A stretch of 64,000 nt of DNA, from positions 62,001 through 126,000 of the forward strand of contig DATNCQ010000178.1 of assembly GCA_035571515.1 (NCBI GenBank), written 5' to 3'. The notes beneath the pieces were generated by a model that had not been told where the DNA came from, did not search any database, and saw only the letters and a list, made by a program, of their open reading frames with translations. The DNA comes from Gp6-AA40 sp035571515 (GTDB lineage Bacteria > Acidobacteriota > Vicinamibacteria > Vicinamibacterales > UBA2999). Positions 26,875 to 36,077 of the stretch are shown here, one piece after another. Made by a program: the position numbers and the translations under genes. How positions within the stretch are numbered: the first letter of the stretch is position 1; each line of letters begins with the position of its first letter.

Positions 26875-27663
26875 ATGAGACTCCGGTGGAGCGTGCTGTT
26901 GTTGACGGTGATGACCGCGTCGATCGGGCTGGCCCAGGCGCCGACGACGACTACTGTGAAGGCCCCCGGCGGCGACATCGTGATCACCGCCCTCGGTCAC
27001 GCCAGCGTGCAGATCGAGCAGGGCGGTAAGGTCATCATCGTCGACCCGGTGACGATGATGGCGGATCTGTCGAAGGCGAAACAGGCCGATCTCATCCTCG
27101 TGACCGACATTCACGGCGACCATTACGATGCCGCCGCGGTCGCGAAGCTGCGCAAGCCGGGCACGCCGGTGGTGGTCCCGCAGGCGGTCGCGGACATGAA
27201 GCAGATCCCGAACCCGACCGTCATGATGAACGCGACGATGCGGACCAACGAGCAGTCGCTGGCCGGCATCACCGTGATCGCAGTGCCCGCGTACAACGTC
27301 CAGCGTGGCCCGGCGCCCGGGCAGCTCTACCACCCGAGAGGGCGCGGGCAGGGCTACGTGCTGGCGTTCAGCGACAAGCTGGCGGCGGTGCGGCAGAAAC
27401 AGGCGGGACAGGTCTACGTCGCGGGCGACACCGAGTGCGTGCCGGCGATGACCACCTGGGTCACGGACGTCGACGTGGCGCTGATGCCGATGAACCTCCC
27501 GTACACGATGACGCCGGCCGAAGCCGCGACGTGCGTGAAGGAGTTCAAGCCGAAGATGGTGATCCCGTACCACTACATGGGTCAGAACCCGCAGGAGTTC
27601 GCCGACGCATTGAAGGGGAGCCCGATCGAGGTTCGCCTGCTGAACTGGTACCCCAAGAGTTAA
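26875..27663 (+). CDS. exported metallo-beta-lactamase-fold hydrolase (UlaG-like)
   Basis: 262 residues with a signal peptide ending GLAQA. The active-site motif is TDIHGDHYD, a standard HxHxDH metal site, preceded by ALGHASVQIEQGGKVIIVDP as in UlaG-like lactonases; later ligand candidates are AGDTECVP and IPYHYMGQ. Members of this group hydrolyse lactones or phosphodiesters with two metal ions; the substrate here is unknown. AAAGGAGG six bases before the ATG at 26875 rules out ATGs at 26761 and 26794. It ends in a hairpin that separates it from the convergent receptor gene. Confidence 0.85.
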   Translation: MRLRWSVLLLTVMTASIGLAQAPTTTTVKAPGGDIVITALGHASVQIEQGGKVIIVDPVTMMADLSKAKQADLILVTDIHGDHYDAAAVAKLRKPGTPVVVPQAVADMKQIPNPTVMMNATMRTNEQSLAGITVIAVPAYNVQRGPAPGQLYHPRGRGQGYVLAFSDKLAAVRQKQAGQVYVAGDTECVPAMTTWVTDVDVALMPMNLPYTMTPAEAATCVKEFKPKMVIPYHYMGQNPQEFADALKGSPIEVRLLNWYPKS

Positions 27664-27669
27664 AGGAGC

Positions 27670-27714
27670 CACGGAGACACGGAGAAGACTTGTAAAAGTC
27701 TCCGTGTCTCCGTG
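27670..27714. terminator. CACGGAG/CTCCGTG hairpin between convergent genes
   Basis: Perfect 16-base arms CACGGAGACACGGAGA (27670-27685) and TCTCCGTGTCTCCGTG (27699-27714) around a 13-base loop that can add GACTT/AAGTC pairs. A third CTCCGTGG follows. It suits a bidirectional terminator between the hydrolase and the receptor, and is also a repeat type built of seven-base CACGGAG units. Confidence 0.6.
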
Positions 27715-27754
27715 CCTCCGTGGCCCGTGGAAATGAAAGGCGTCCCGCCTTCAG

Positions 27755-30700
27755 TTAGAAGCCGTACTTCACGCCAAACTGCATGATGCGCGGCGCGCCG
27801 GCCATCGACGTGATGCGGCCGAACGCTCCCGAGCTGAAGTTCGTGTGGGTTCGATCGGCGTTCATCAGCGTCGGCGGCCCCCAGTTGAACGTGTTCAACA
27901 GGTTGAAGGTCTCCACGCGCAGCTCCAGGTTCCGGCTCGCCGCGAACGGCAGCAGGCGCGAAAACGCCACGTCGAGCGTGCGGAATCCCGGTGCTCTCAC
28001 GCTGTTGCGCTGGAAGTTGCCGAGCGTGCCCGGCGCCGGCAGGGCGAACGCCGCGGGATTCAGCCAGCTGTTCAGGGTCTTGTCGCCGTACGGGTTGTCG
28101 AGCACCTGGTCGACCCGCTGATTCTGAATTCCCGTGAACGCGCGGTCCTGCCCCGCGATGACGTTGATCGGCTGCCCCGAACGCGCGCTGAAAATGCCCG
28201 ACACGCGCCAGTCGGAGAACGCGACGCGCAGCGCGCGGTTGTCGAAGCGCCGCACCTGCATCCCCGCGGTGAACGTGGCGATGTGCGTCCGATCCTGATC
28301 GCAGGGGCCGCGGTCGAATTCCGGGTGCGCGGGATCGGTAAAGCCGTTGGCAATCTGCGGGAAGCCGCCGGTCTGGAACGCCGGATCGCCGTAGCAGCGC
28401 GACAGCGTGTAATTGCCGCTGAGGCTCAGGCCCGTCCCGGCGCGGCGCTGAAACGACAGCTTCATGCCCCGGTACGACTGCTCGCCCAGGTTGGTGTGGA
28501 TGTCGAGATTGCCAATCAGCGCCGCCGCCGCGGGATTCTCGTTGTTCAACGAGAACACGCGCCGCTGATTGAGATTCCCGTTGGTGCTGCAGGACGGGTA
28601 GAAGACGCCCTGGAGCGTGCACGGGCCGGTGCCGAGAAACACGCCCGGATTGATGGCGACCTGGTTCCACAGACGGTCGGTGTAGCTGCCGATGTAGCTC
28701 GCTTCCACCTGCCAGGCCCGCCCGAGTTGTTTCTCGACGGTCAGGTTCCACTGCTGGATGCGGGGTGAATTGATGTCGGGATCGACGGCGCCGAATGCCC
28801 CGTAGGGGATGAACGGCGTATTCCGATTGGTGAGAATCGGATGCGGATCGCCGCCGAACTGCGTGTAGGGGTGATCGAAGCCGCCGGGAGGATCTTCCAC
28901 GAGCGTGCGGTTGCCGAATGGCGGCGAGTTCGCGTTGATCAACTCGTACTCGCCGTTCGGCAGGTCGTAGGTGAGACCGTACGACCCGCGCACCGCGGTG
29001 CGGCCGTCACCGGTGACATCCCACGCGAGGCCGAGGCGCGGCGACAGGTTGAACCACTGCTTGTTCAGGCCGCTCCGGCCCGGCGGGAAGCCCGGATCGC
29101 CCGGGTAAATGAGACCTGCCGGCGCGTTGACGTACTGCTGTGTCTTCACGTTGTTGTCGAAGTTGTCGCGGTTGAAGTTGTAGACCGAGCCGTTCAGCAC
29201 GCTCTGACCGAGGTACGGCTCCCACCGCAGCCCGGCGTTGAGGGTGACGCGGCCGCTCATGCGCCAGGCGTCCTGCGCGTAGAAGCCCGTGTACCACTGG
29301 TCCATCGGCAGGATCGCCGGTCCGCCATGTTCGAGCCGGCCGACCCGGCCCATCATCAAGTCGGCGAGGCCGAGTCCCGTCAGCTGTCCCGTGAAGTTCC
29401 AGTTGCCGCCCGAGCGCGCGTGCGACAGGAAGTGGAACGTCCAGTAGGCGAGGCTGCCGCCGACCGCGAACTGGTGGTCGCCGCGCACGAGCGTGATGTC
29501 GTCGCTGACCTGCGACGCCTGCATCGTGAACCGGCTCGGCCCCGGGTTGTTGATCTGGAACCCGTTGCCCGAGACGATGAACACGCCGACATGCGGCTGA
29601 TAGCTGTAGACATCGGATCCGATGTCGTGCGGCTCGAAGGTCTCGGGCGCGAGACGGTAGACGCCGCTCCGGTTGTAGGTGAACCGCAGCGAGTTGACGG
29701 TATTAGAGCCGAAGACGTGGGTGTCGCCGATCGCCAGCGAGTGCGCCAGCGCATCGAAGCCCAGCACGTTCGTGTTGTTCGAGGCGTCATACAACGAGAG
29801 TGCGGTGTCGCCTTCGCGCATCGGAATCGGCTTGTCGAACTTGGTGGCCATGTAGCGGCCGAAGATCGTGTCGTCGGCGGTGCGCTGATAGTCGACGCGT
29901 GAGACGTACTGTCTCTCGTCGCTGTCGTTGCGCAGCGTGTAGGTGACCTGTCCGCACGGATCGGTCGTGGTGGGGAGGAACTTCACCAGGTTGAGCGCGG
30001 CGCGGCTGAACTGCGAGGGATCGATGCGGTTGTTCACGAAGCCGCCGCGCAGCGTGATCTGCCGGCCGCCGTTGCACGCCGGGGAGGCGAACGTCGAAAA
30101 GTCGCCGGCCAGCATCTGGGCGGTCGGCACCCAGGCAATGTTCGCGGCCGGCTGCTGCCGGAGGACCGTGGCCTGGTAGCCGCCGAAGAAAAACAGCTTG
30201 TTGCGCACGACCGGACCGCCGAACGTGCCGCCGAACTGGTTGCGGTTCAGCCCGTCGTCCACGCGCTTGCCGTTCGGGCCGATCGACGCGAACGGGTTGG
30301 TCGCGTTGAAGCGCCGGTCGCGGACGAACTCGAAGGCGTTGCCCGAGAAGCGGTTCGTGCCCGACTTCGTGACCGCGTTCACCGCGGCGCCGGAGTGGAT
30401 GCCGTTCTGGGCGCTGAGGCCGCTGGTGGCCACGCTGAACTCCTGCAGCGCGTCCGGGAACGGAAACGGCATGTTGAGGTTGTCCTGCGGGTTGTTGTGC
30501 ATGGCGCCGTCGAGCACGTACGCCACGCCGAACGACTGACCGCCGGCGACCGACACGCCCAGGCTTCCGGGCAGCGCGCGCTGCGTCGACGTGATCGTCT
30601 GCACGGCCGCCCCGGCGATCATCACCAGTTCGACCGGGTTGCGGCCGTTGAGCGGCAGCGCGAGGATCTCCTCATTGCGCACCACGGCGCTGATGCCCGC

Positions 30701-31096
30701 GCTCTTCACGTCGACCAGCGGCGCCGCGCCTTCGACGGTCACGGATTCCTCGAGGCTGCCGACCACGAGCGATACGTTGACGACCGGTGACGCCGCGACC
30801 TGCAGGACGATGCCGGTCTGCACGTAGGTCCGGAAGCCGGAGAGCGCCGCCTCGAGCCGGTAGGGGCCCGTCGGCAGGTTGGAGAGGATGTAGCCGCCGC
30901 TGCCGTCGGTGACGTCGCTGCGGACGAAGCCGGTGTCGGTCTGCGTGGCGGTAATGGTGACGCCGGGCAGGACCGCGCCACTCTCGTCGGTGACCCGGCC
31001 GCTCAGTTGCGCCGTCGACAGCTGTGCGAAGACGCTGGTGGTGGTGAGAAGAAGACAGAACGTGCCGAGACAAAATGCCTGGAGCAGGCGCCTCAT
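27755..31096 (-). CDS. Oar-like TonB-dependent receptor
   Basis: 1113 residues. Signal peptide ends SVFAQ; regulatory-like domain GRVTDESGAVLPGVTITATQ to about residue 115; plug-like region ILALPLNGRNPVELVMIAG; barrel ending VKYGF with terminal Phe. It differs in subtype from 16720 and 32796 and resembles receptors whose middle contains RFSGNAFEFVRDRRFNATNPF. GGGAGG precedes the ATG. The 88-residue gene just upstream carries near-copies of its two ends, so the receptor was once duplicated in tandem. Likely the last gene of a transcript that starts with GRWxGDT at 32678 and includes DUF6152. Confidence 0.9.
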   Translation of the reverse strand: MRRLLQAFCLGTFCLLLTTTSVFAQLSTAQLSGRVTDESGAVLPGVTITATQTDTGFVRSDVTDGSGGYILSNLPTGPYRLEAALSGFRTYVQTGIVLQVAASPVVNVSLVVGSLEESVTVEGAAPLVDVKSAGISAVVRNEEILALPLNGRNPVELVMIAGAAVQTITSTQRALPGSLGVSVAGGQSFGVAYVLDGAMHNNPQDNLNMPFPFPDALQEFSVATSGLSAQNGIHSGAAVNAVTKSGTNRFSGNAFEFVRDRRFNATNPFASIGPNGKRVDDGLNRNQFGGTFGGPVVRNKLFFFGGYQATVLRQQPAANIAWVPTAQMLAGDFSTFASPACNGGRQITLRGGFVNNRIDPSQFSRAALNLVKFLPTTTDPCGQVTYTLRNDSDERQYVSRVDYQRTADDTIFGRYMATKFDKPIPMREGDTALSLYDASNNTNVLGFDALAHSLAIGDTHVFGSNTVNSLRFTYNRSGVYRLAPETFEPHDIGSDVYSYQPHVGVFIVSGNGFQINNPGPSRFTMQASQVSDDITLVRGDHQFAVGGSLAYWTFHFLSHARSGGNWNFTGQLTGLGLADLMMGRVGRLEHGGPAILPMDQWYTGFYAQDAWRMSGRVTLNAGLRWEPYLGQSVLNGSVYNFNRDNFDNNVKTQQYVNAPAGLIYPGDPGFPPGRSGLNKQWFNLSPRLGLAWDVTGDGRTAVRGSYGLTYDLPNGEYELINANSPPFGNRTLVEDPPGGFDHPYTQFGGDPHPILTNRNTPFIPYGAFGAVDPDINSPRIQQWNLTVEKQLGRAWQVEASYIGSYTDRLWNQVAINPGVFLGTGPCTLQGVFYPSCSTNGNLNQRRVFSLNNENPAAAALIGNLDIHTNLGEQSYRGMKLSFQRRAGTGLSLSGNYTLSRCYGDPAFQTGGFPQIANGFTDPAHPEFDRGPCDQDRTHIATFTAGMQVRRFDNRALRVAFSDWRVSGIFSARSGQPINVIAGQDRAFTGIQNQRVDQVLDNPYGDKTLNSWLNPAAFALPAPGTLGNFQRNSVRAPGFRTLDVAFSRLLPFAASRNLELRVETFNLLNTFNWGPPTLMNADRTHTNFSSGAFGRITSMAGAPRIMQFGVKYGF

Positions 31097-31122
31097 AGGT
31101 CCTCCCTGGTGGTTGCCCTGTG

Positions 31123-31389
31123 TCAGAACCCGTACTTCACGCCGAACTGCATGATGCGCGGCGTCCCGGTCATCGACGTGATCCGCCCGAAGGTGCCCGA
31201 GTTGAAGTTCGTCACCGGGTTGCCCCAGTTGAACATATTGAACAGGTTGAAAACGCCGGGTAAGACGGCGCCACTCTCGTCAGTGACCCGGCCGCTCAAT
31301 TGCGCCGTGGACAGCTGCGCGAAGGCCGTGGCGCCGGTGACGCGAAGACAGAACGTGCCTGGACAGAATCCCCGGAGCAGACGCGTCAT
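31123..31389 (-). pseudogene. collapsed TonB-receptor copy: first 46 and last 42 residues fused in frame
   Basis: 88 residues. The first 46 match the start of the next receptor (27755-31096): signal peptide, then AQLSTAQLSGRVTDESGAVL. The last 42, from FNLFNMFNWG to FGRITSMTGTPRIMQF and the terminal VKYGF, match its C-terminus. About 1,020 codons of the middle are absent, yet the frame is open, with a ribosome binding site (GGAGGACG) and ATG intact. It is probably a tandem duplicate reduced by deletion, hence called a pseudogene; but it could still be made as a secreted peptide with a barrel-type C-terminal signal. Confidence 0.75.
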
Positions 31390-31443
31390 ACGTCCTCCTG
31401 CTGGTTTCCGCGCTGAAGAGCACGCCGGACGCGAGCGGGGGTC

Positions 31444-31851
31444 CTACTTGGGAACCGACGCGTCCGGTCCGCCCGCGACGAACAGCTCGCGGCCGTCGCT
31501 CGCCTTCTTGATCGAGACGAGAGAGCCGCGGGTCTCGATGACCTTGCCGCCGTAGGTCGTGAAGGTGACCTTCTCGCCCGCGACGAGGTCCTTGGGTCCC
31601 CATCCCTGCCGGCGCACGGTGTTGGGGCTGGTCATCTCCATGTTCCACGTGGTGACCTTCCCGCTGGCGTCGGTCACGTCCACGTAGACCCGCATGTGCG
31701 GGTTCTGCCACTCCACCTTCTGCACGACGCCGCTCAACGTGAACTTCTTGCTCGCGTCGTACTCGGTGTCGAATCCGTGATGGGCAAGGGCCGGGGCTGT
31801 CGCGATCACGCAGCCCACACCCGCCAGCAGCATTCCGAGCTTGGTTCGCAT
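31444..31851 (-). CDS. DUF6152 family exported protein
   Basis: 135 residues. Signal peptide ends ALA, mature N-terminus HHGFDTEY; QNPHMRVYVDV follows as the second conserved motif and NTVRRQGWGPKDL corresponds to the loop before the last strands. This copy lies 12 bases after the end of a GRWxGDT gene and 54 before the collapsed receptor, so one transcript is likely. GGAGGACGT precedes the ATG. The conserved His-His start and Asn-Pro-His are as in the other three copies. Confidence 0.76.
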   Translation of the reverse strand: MRTKLGMLLAGVGCVIATAPALAHHGFDTEYDASKKFTLSGVVQKVEWQNPHMRVYVDVTDASGKVTTWNMEMTSPNTVRRQGWGPKDLVAGEKVTFTTYGGKVIETRGSLVSIKKASDGRELFVAGGPDASVPK

Positions 31852-31862
31852 ACGTCCTCCGT

Positions 31863-32678
31863 CTATTTCTCTCCGCTATTCAGCCTGTAGCCGCCCGCGA
31901 TGCCCGCCTGGTTGTTCTCCGTGCAGATGTCTTCCATCAGCTCGACGTCCTGGCGGACGCGCCTTCCCGTGAACTTCAACTGGACCGTCTTCGAGTACGC
32001 GCCCGGATCGTCGATCGTGAAGTCGTTGATCAGCGTGCCGAAGTTCGGCCGCGAGTACCGCTCGATGGTGTGGAGTTTCTCCGTGTGCGGGGTGCCCCGG
32101 CTATCGAACCAGAACTTGTCGTTGTACCCGACCGTGTCGATGACGAGCGTGTCGCCTTCCCAGCGCCCGATCGAATGCCCGTACCAGGTTGGGAACACGT
32201 CGTCCGGATGTTTGCGACCGTCCATGTAGACGACGCGGTGCGCGCCCGCGTCGCCGAGCTCGTGCAGGATGTAGATCTCCGTGACGCCCTTCGGCGTGAG
32301 GCTGAAGACCATCTTCCAGGGATACGGGTTCATCCGCGGCACGCCCATCGGCGTGCAGGCGACGTACGGTTCGTCCTGCTCCTTCCGGCTGTCGCGCAGC
32401 TGCTTCGCCGCCGGCAACAGCGGAAGTTCGCCTGGCTTCAAGCCGCCTTCACGTTCGATGTCGGCGTTGGAGCCGGCGCCGAGCCACGGTCCCGACAGGT
32501 CCGGATGGCCATCCGGCAGGCGCGGCACCGGACCATTGACGTCCTTGTCGGCGACAAGGGGCGTGCCGCCCGAAGGAATGCTCGAGATGCGCTGCTGCTG
32601 CTGTTGCGCGTGGGTCTGCACCAGCAGCGCGACGGTGAGACCGAGGACCGTGGTTGCAACGACAACTGTTCTTTTCAC
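31863..32678 (-). CDS. GRWxGDT-type exported protein
   Basis: 271 residues with a signal peptide ending THAQQ. Family marks: GHPDLSGPWLG, CTPMGVPR, VVYMDGRKHPDD, the full YGHSIGRWEGDTLVIDTVGYND, FWFDSRGTPHTEKLHTIERYSR, FTIDDPGAYSKTV and a late Cys in MEDICTEN. This is the copy closest to the common family form. It starts with GTG at 32678, with GGGAG before it. The next gene, 12 bases downstream, is DUF6152. Function unknown; exported, probably periplasmic or surface-bound. Confidence 0.73.
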   Translation of the reverse strand: MKRTVVVATTVLGLTVALLVQTHAQQQQQRISSIPSGGTPLVADKDVNGPVPRLPDGHPDLSGPWLGAGSNADIEREGGLKPGELPLLPAAKQLRDSRKEQDEPYVACTPMGVPRMNPYPWKMVFSLTPKGVTEIYILHELGDAGAHRVVYMDGRKHPDDVFPTWYGHSIGRWEGDTLVIDTVGYNDKFWFDSRGTPHTEKLHTIERYSRPNFGTLINDFTIDDPGAYSKTVQLKFTGRRVRQDVELMEDICTENNQAGIAGGYRLNSGEK

Positions 32679-32694
32679 GATCGCTCTCCCTGGT

Positions 32695-32791
32695 AGGCGG
32701 GCCTAAAGGCCCGCCTCTACGTTACGAGGTGGGTCTGAAGGCCCGCATCTCGTTACAACGCCGGCGTAGAGGCGGACCCTGAGGTCCGCCT
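32695..32791. repeat. cluster of three dispersed palindromes
   Basis: AGGCGGGCCT-AA-AGGCCCGCCT at 32695-32716 (perfect arms, followed by CTACG); an imperfect GGGTCTGAAGGCCCGC near 32732-32747; AGGCGGACC-CTGA-GGTCCGCCT at 32770-32791 (perfect nine-base arms, preceded by GTAG). They fill the spacer between the receptor at 32796 and the GRWxGDT gene and could form a strong terminator or RNA-processing site. Confidence 0.75.
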
Positions 32792-32795
32792 GCAT

Positions 32796-35700
32796 TTAGA
32801 AATCGACCTGCGCGCTGAACTTGAACATCCGGCCGCCGAGAATCTGCAGCGGTCGCAGCCACTGGCCTCCCGTTGCGCCGGCGTACCGCGTGGTCATGCT
32901 GAGCACGTTGCTCGCGTTGAACAGGTTGTAGAGATCGCCGTTGCCGCGCACCCGGAGCCTGCCGGCGCGGAACGACCGCGAGAAGCGGATGTCGGTCTGC
33001 CGCAGCCGATCCTCGAAGTAGCTGTTGTCCGGAACCGTGTTGATGACCACGGTGGCGTTGCAGGGCGTGACGCCGCGGCACTGCCCGAGATCGCGGCCGA
33101 GCGACGGCCGAATCTCGGCGTTCGTGTAGGCGCGGCTGGCGACGCTCATGATGCCCGGCTTGTCGAAATACAGCGCGCTGAACTGGAAATCCCAGGGCAG
33201 CGGGTAGATGGCGACCAGGTTCAGGCCGGTGGCCGCCGTCCACGGCCGGGCGACGTGGCAGAAGTCGTCCGTGCGAGGCGTCACCGTCGTGGTCGAGACC
33301 GCCACTCCGCCGATGAAGTTCGGCAGCACCTGCGGCAGGCTGTTGAGGTCGCACGTGTCGGTGGTCGTGCGGCCGAAGCTCACGCCGGCCTGGAAGCGCG
33401 CGCCGCGCGCCAGCCGGGCCTCGAGCCCGACGTCGACACCGTTGAAGACCTCCGACTGCTTGCCGTAATGCGTGTGCTGCGTGACGACGTTGTCCACGCG
33501 CCCGAAGGCGGCGGGCTTGATGTCGTAGAGGCCGCAGACCTGGTTGCCGCCGCCACCGGGCAGTCGCGAATCGCTCGGCACCGTGACGCAGTACGGGTCG
33601 AAGTCGCTCGCCGTGATCCCCTGGTTGTCGGTGACGAGGAAGTTGCCGTACCACGTGCGGAAGTAGCCGACGTTCAGCGCGACGTTCGGCCGGAGCTGGT
33701 GCTGCACTTGCGCGCCGAGCTGCCAGTTGTAGTCCTGGAGATTGACGCCGCCGAGCGCATCGGCCACGCGCCGGGTGCTGCCCGCACGGATCTGCCCGAA
33801 CGACAGGTCGGACCACGGGCCGCATTCGCCGTTGGTCGCCGAACTGCGCAGGTCGCAGTCGGGCACGTAGTTGCCGTTGACGTCATTCCATGTCCGGACC
33901 GTGCTGTTCGCCTGGTTGTTCGCGGGAATGTCGACGGCCGCGATCGAGTACGGCGTATATCGCCCGAGCGACGCCTTCACGGCGGTCTTGCCGTCGCCGA
34001 ACAGGTCGTAGGCGCCGCCGATGCGTGGATTCACGTTGGTCCAGTTCGGGGCGTTCTTCGTCGCCGGGAACACGCGGGCGGGAACCCACGGTCCGGCGGG
34101 CATGCGCGTTTCGGGCGCGTGGCCGTTGAAGTTGTTGACGCGGAGGCCGAGATTGAGCGTCAGCTTGTCGATCGTCCACTGATCTTGCGCGTAGGCCGAA
34201 ATGTCGCGCGAGCGCCAGAGCGCCTCGAACGGCACCGCCCAGATCGTGACCTGCTGCGGGATGCGATCGCGGAACGTGTATGAACGCGCACCGTTGATCT
34301 GGTTCGCGTCGTTGGCCCAGTCCGGTGCGCCTTCGGAGTACTCAGCCAGATCGACGCCGGTCTTCAGGGCATGCTGACCGGTGATGTACGACACCGATGC
34401 ACGCTGGCGATACTGGCGATTGTGCTGAATGCGGTAACCGCCTGCATGCGTTAGGCTGAGCGCGCGCGATCCATAGCGGAAGTTCGTCGACAGCTCGGTA
34501 ATCGCGATCGTGTCGATGCCGACGCTCGGATCGGTCCGCATCGTTTCGTTGTCGAAGACATTGGCCGATGCGCCCGCCTCGATCAGCAGGCGGCTGCTGA
34601 CCGTCGACGTCCAGGTGACGAGCGGCAGGTAGTTGACCTTGTAGTTGTGGGCGCCCACGGCTTCCGGTGTGCCCTGGACGTTGTTCTGCGGACCGAGCTC
34701 GAGGATGGGCCAGAAGCAGCTGCAGTTCGGCTGCGCTTCGTAGGACACGACGAACTTGTTCTTCTTCGATGCCTGCAACGTGAGGCGCAGGCTGAAGTCG
34801 CGGTAGTAATCGTCGGTGAACGCCGGCCGGCTCAGATCCGGCTCGTAGAACGTCACGCGGTACACCGGGTCGGTGCCGACGCGCTGGTTCTGCAGCTTGT
34901 TGAAATAGTTTCCCTGCTGATACTGCTGGTTCGCACCGATCCGCGTGCCGGCGAAGAACCACAGTCTGTCTCGCAGGATGGGGCCGCCGAACGCGCCGCC
35001 GGTGTCGTAGTGCTTCTTCAGCGACGAGGAGAAGCTCAAGCCTCGCGCGCGCAGCTCGTCGGTGAGATTGTCCGCCTGGAGCGACGGCATCGTGTGCGAC
35101 GTGTTGAACGCGCCGGAGAAGGTATTGCCGCCGTCTCTCGGGACGATATTCATCTGCACGCCGCCGGTGTTACGGTCGGCGGAGATGCCGCCGGTCTCGA
35201 CGCTGACTTCCTGCATCGTCAGCTGGTTGAAGACGAAGACCGCGCCGCCCTGCAGCCGCTGCGCGAGTCCATCGATGATGGGCACGTTGTCGTCAAACCG
35301 TCCGCCATGCGCCGAAAAGGCATTCGCACGCTCGTCGAGGCCCCCGGTGCTTTGCCAGACAGGGTTGCCAATGACGGCGCCGGGGATGAAGTTCACGAGC
35401 TGGCTGATGCGCCCGGTCGTCGGCAGCGCCTCGAGCGTCGCACGCGACAGCGTGGTCTGCTGCCGCACGTTCTGGAGGTCCACGACGGGAGTCTCACCTG
35501 ACACGGTGATGGTTTCCGCGAGCTCGCCCACCTTCAGGTCAGCGTTCACGGTTGCCGTGAACCCGGCGGTCAGCTCGAGTCCCTCGCGCTTCAGCGTGCT
35601 GAAACCAGGCAGGGTGAAGGTGACGATGTAGGTGCCCGGACGCAAATCGACGATCCGGTAGAGGCCCTGGCCGTCGGTGACCGACGAGCGGACTTTCTCG

Positions 35701-35867
35701 ATCAGGGCGGGGCTGGCGGCTTCGACGGTGACGCCGGGCAGGACGGCGCCCGATGCGTCTTTCACGACGCCCGCGATGGCGCCGTTGGAACTCTGCGCCG
35801 ATGCGGTGGTTGCTGCGAGCAGAAGACTACAAACGACGACCAGGGCACAAACCTTCGGGCGATCCAT
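32796..35867 (-). CDS. Oar-like TonB-dependent receptor
   Basis: 1023 residues. Signal peptide ends TTASAQ; GVVKDASGAVLPGVTVEAAS opens the regulatory-like domain; RATLEALPTTGRISQLVNFIPG lies in the plug-like region; SGAFNTSHTMPSLQADNLTD leads into the barrel, which ends QVDF. It is the paralogue of the receptor at 16720, sharing motifs such as GNYVPDCD, SFRAGRLRVRGNGDLYNLFNAS and the Cys-rich loops around CGPWSDLSFGQ. AGGAGGG stands before the ATG, and a promoter-like pair lies about 80 bases upstream. The palindrome cluster at its 3' end separates it from the GRWxGDT gene. Confidence 0.9.
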   Translation of the reverse strand: MDRPKVCALVVVCSLLLAATTASAQSSNGAIAGVVKDASGAVLPGVTVEAASPALIEKVRSSVTDGQGLYRIVDLRPGTYIVTFTLPGFSTLKREGLELTAGFTATVNADLKVGELAETITVSGETPVVDLQNVRQQTTLSRATLEALPTTGRISQLVNFIPGAVIGNPVWQSTGGLDERANAFSAHGGRFDDNVPIIDGLAQRLQGGAVFVFNQLTMQEVSVETGGISADRNTGGVQMNIVPRDGGNTFSGAFNTSHTMPSLQADNLTDELRARGLSFSSSLKKHYDTGGAFGGPILRDRLWFFAGTRIGANQQYQQGNYFNKLQNQRVGTDPVYRVTFYEPDLSRPAFTDDYYRDFSLRLTLQASKKNKFVVSYEAQPNCSCFWPILELGPQNNVQGTPEAVGAHNYKVNYLPLVTWTSTVSSRLLIEAGASANVFDNETMRTDPSVGIDTIAITELSTNFRYGSRALSLTHAGGYRIQHNRQYRQRASVSYITGQHALKTGVDLAEYSEGAPDWANDANQINGARSYTFRDRIPQQVTIWAVPFEALWRSRDISAYAQDQWTIDKLTLNLGLRVNNFNGHAPETRMPAGPWVPARVFPATKNAPNWTNVNPRIGGAYDLFGDGKTAVKASLGRYTPYSIAAVDIPANNQANSTVRTWNDVNGNYVPDCDLRSSATNGECGPWSDLSFGQIRAGSTRRVADALGGVNLQDYNWQLGAQVQHQLRPNVALNVGYFRTWYGNFLVTDNQGITASDFDPYCVTVPSDSRLPGGGGNQVCGLYDIKPAAFGRVDNVVTQHTHYGKQSEVFNGVDVGLEARLARGARFQAGVSFGRTTTDTCDLNSLPQVLPNFIGGVAVSTTTVTPRTDDFCHVARPWTAATGLNLVAIYPLPWDFQFSALYFDKPGIMSVASRAYTNAEIRPSLGRDLGQCRGVTPCNATVVINTVPDNSYFEDRLRQTDIRFSRSFRAGRLRVRGNGDLYNLFNASNVLSMTTRYAGATGGQWLRPLQILGGRMFKFSAQVDF

Positions 35868-35947
35868 CGCATCCCTCCTAAGTGGAAGCGGCCAGAGGCT
35901 GCGGGTACGCGCGCGAGACGGTGGGTCCGGCTACGACGTGGTGCAGT

Positions 35948-35976
35948 TGGTATCACGCACGTCGCCGGGGGGTCAA
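35948..35976 (-). promoter_or_regulatory. sigma70-type promoter for the receptor at 32796-35867
   Basis: On the minus strand TTGACC (35976-35971) and ATACCA (35953-35948) with 17 bases between. Same spacing and -35 as at 16602, upstream of the paralogous receptor. Confidence 0.4.
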
Positions 35977-36006
35977 GCAGTAATGGGGTGCGAAAAAGCC
36001 CGCCAT

Positions 36007-36035
36007 TTGACTGTCGGAGGCGTACCGTCTAGAGT
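36007..36035 (+). promoter_or_regulatory. sigma70-type promoter for the gene at 36078
   Basis: TTGACT at 36007-36012 and TAGAGT at 36030-36035, 17 bases apart and 42 bases before the ATG. Confidence 0.4.
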
Positions 36036-36077
36036 CGGTCCACCCCGGTAACACATCTGCAAGCCAGAGGGACATCC

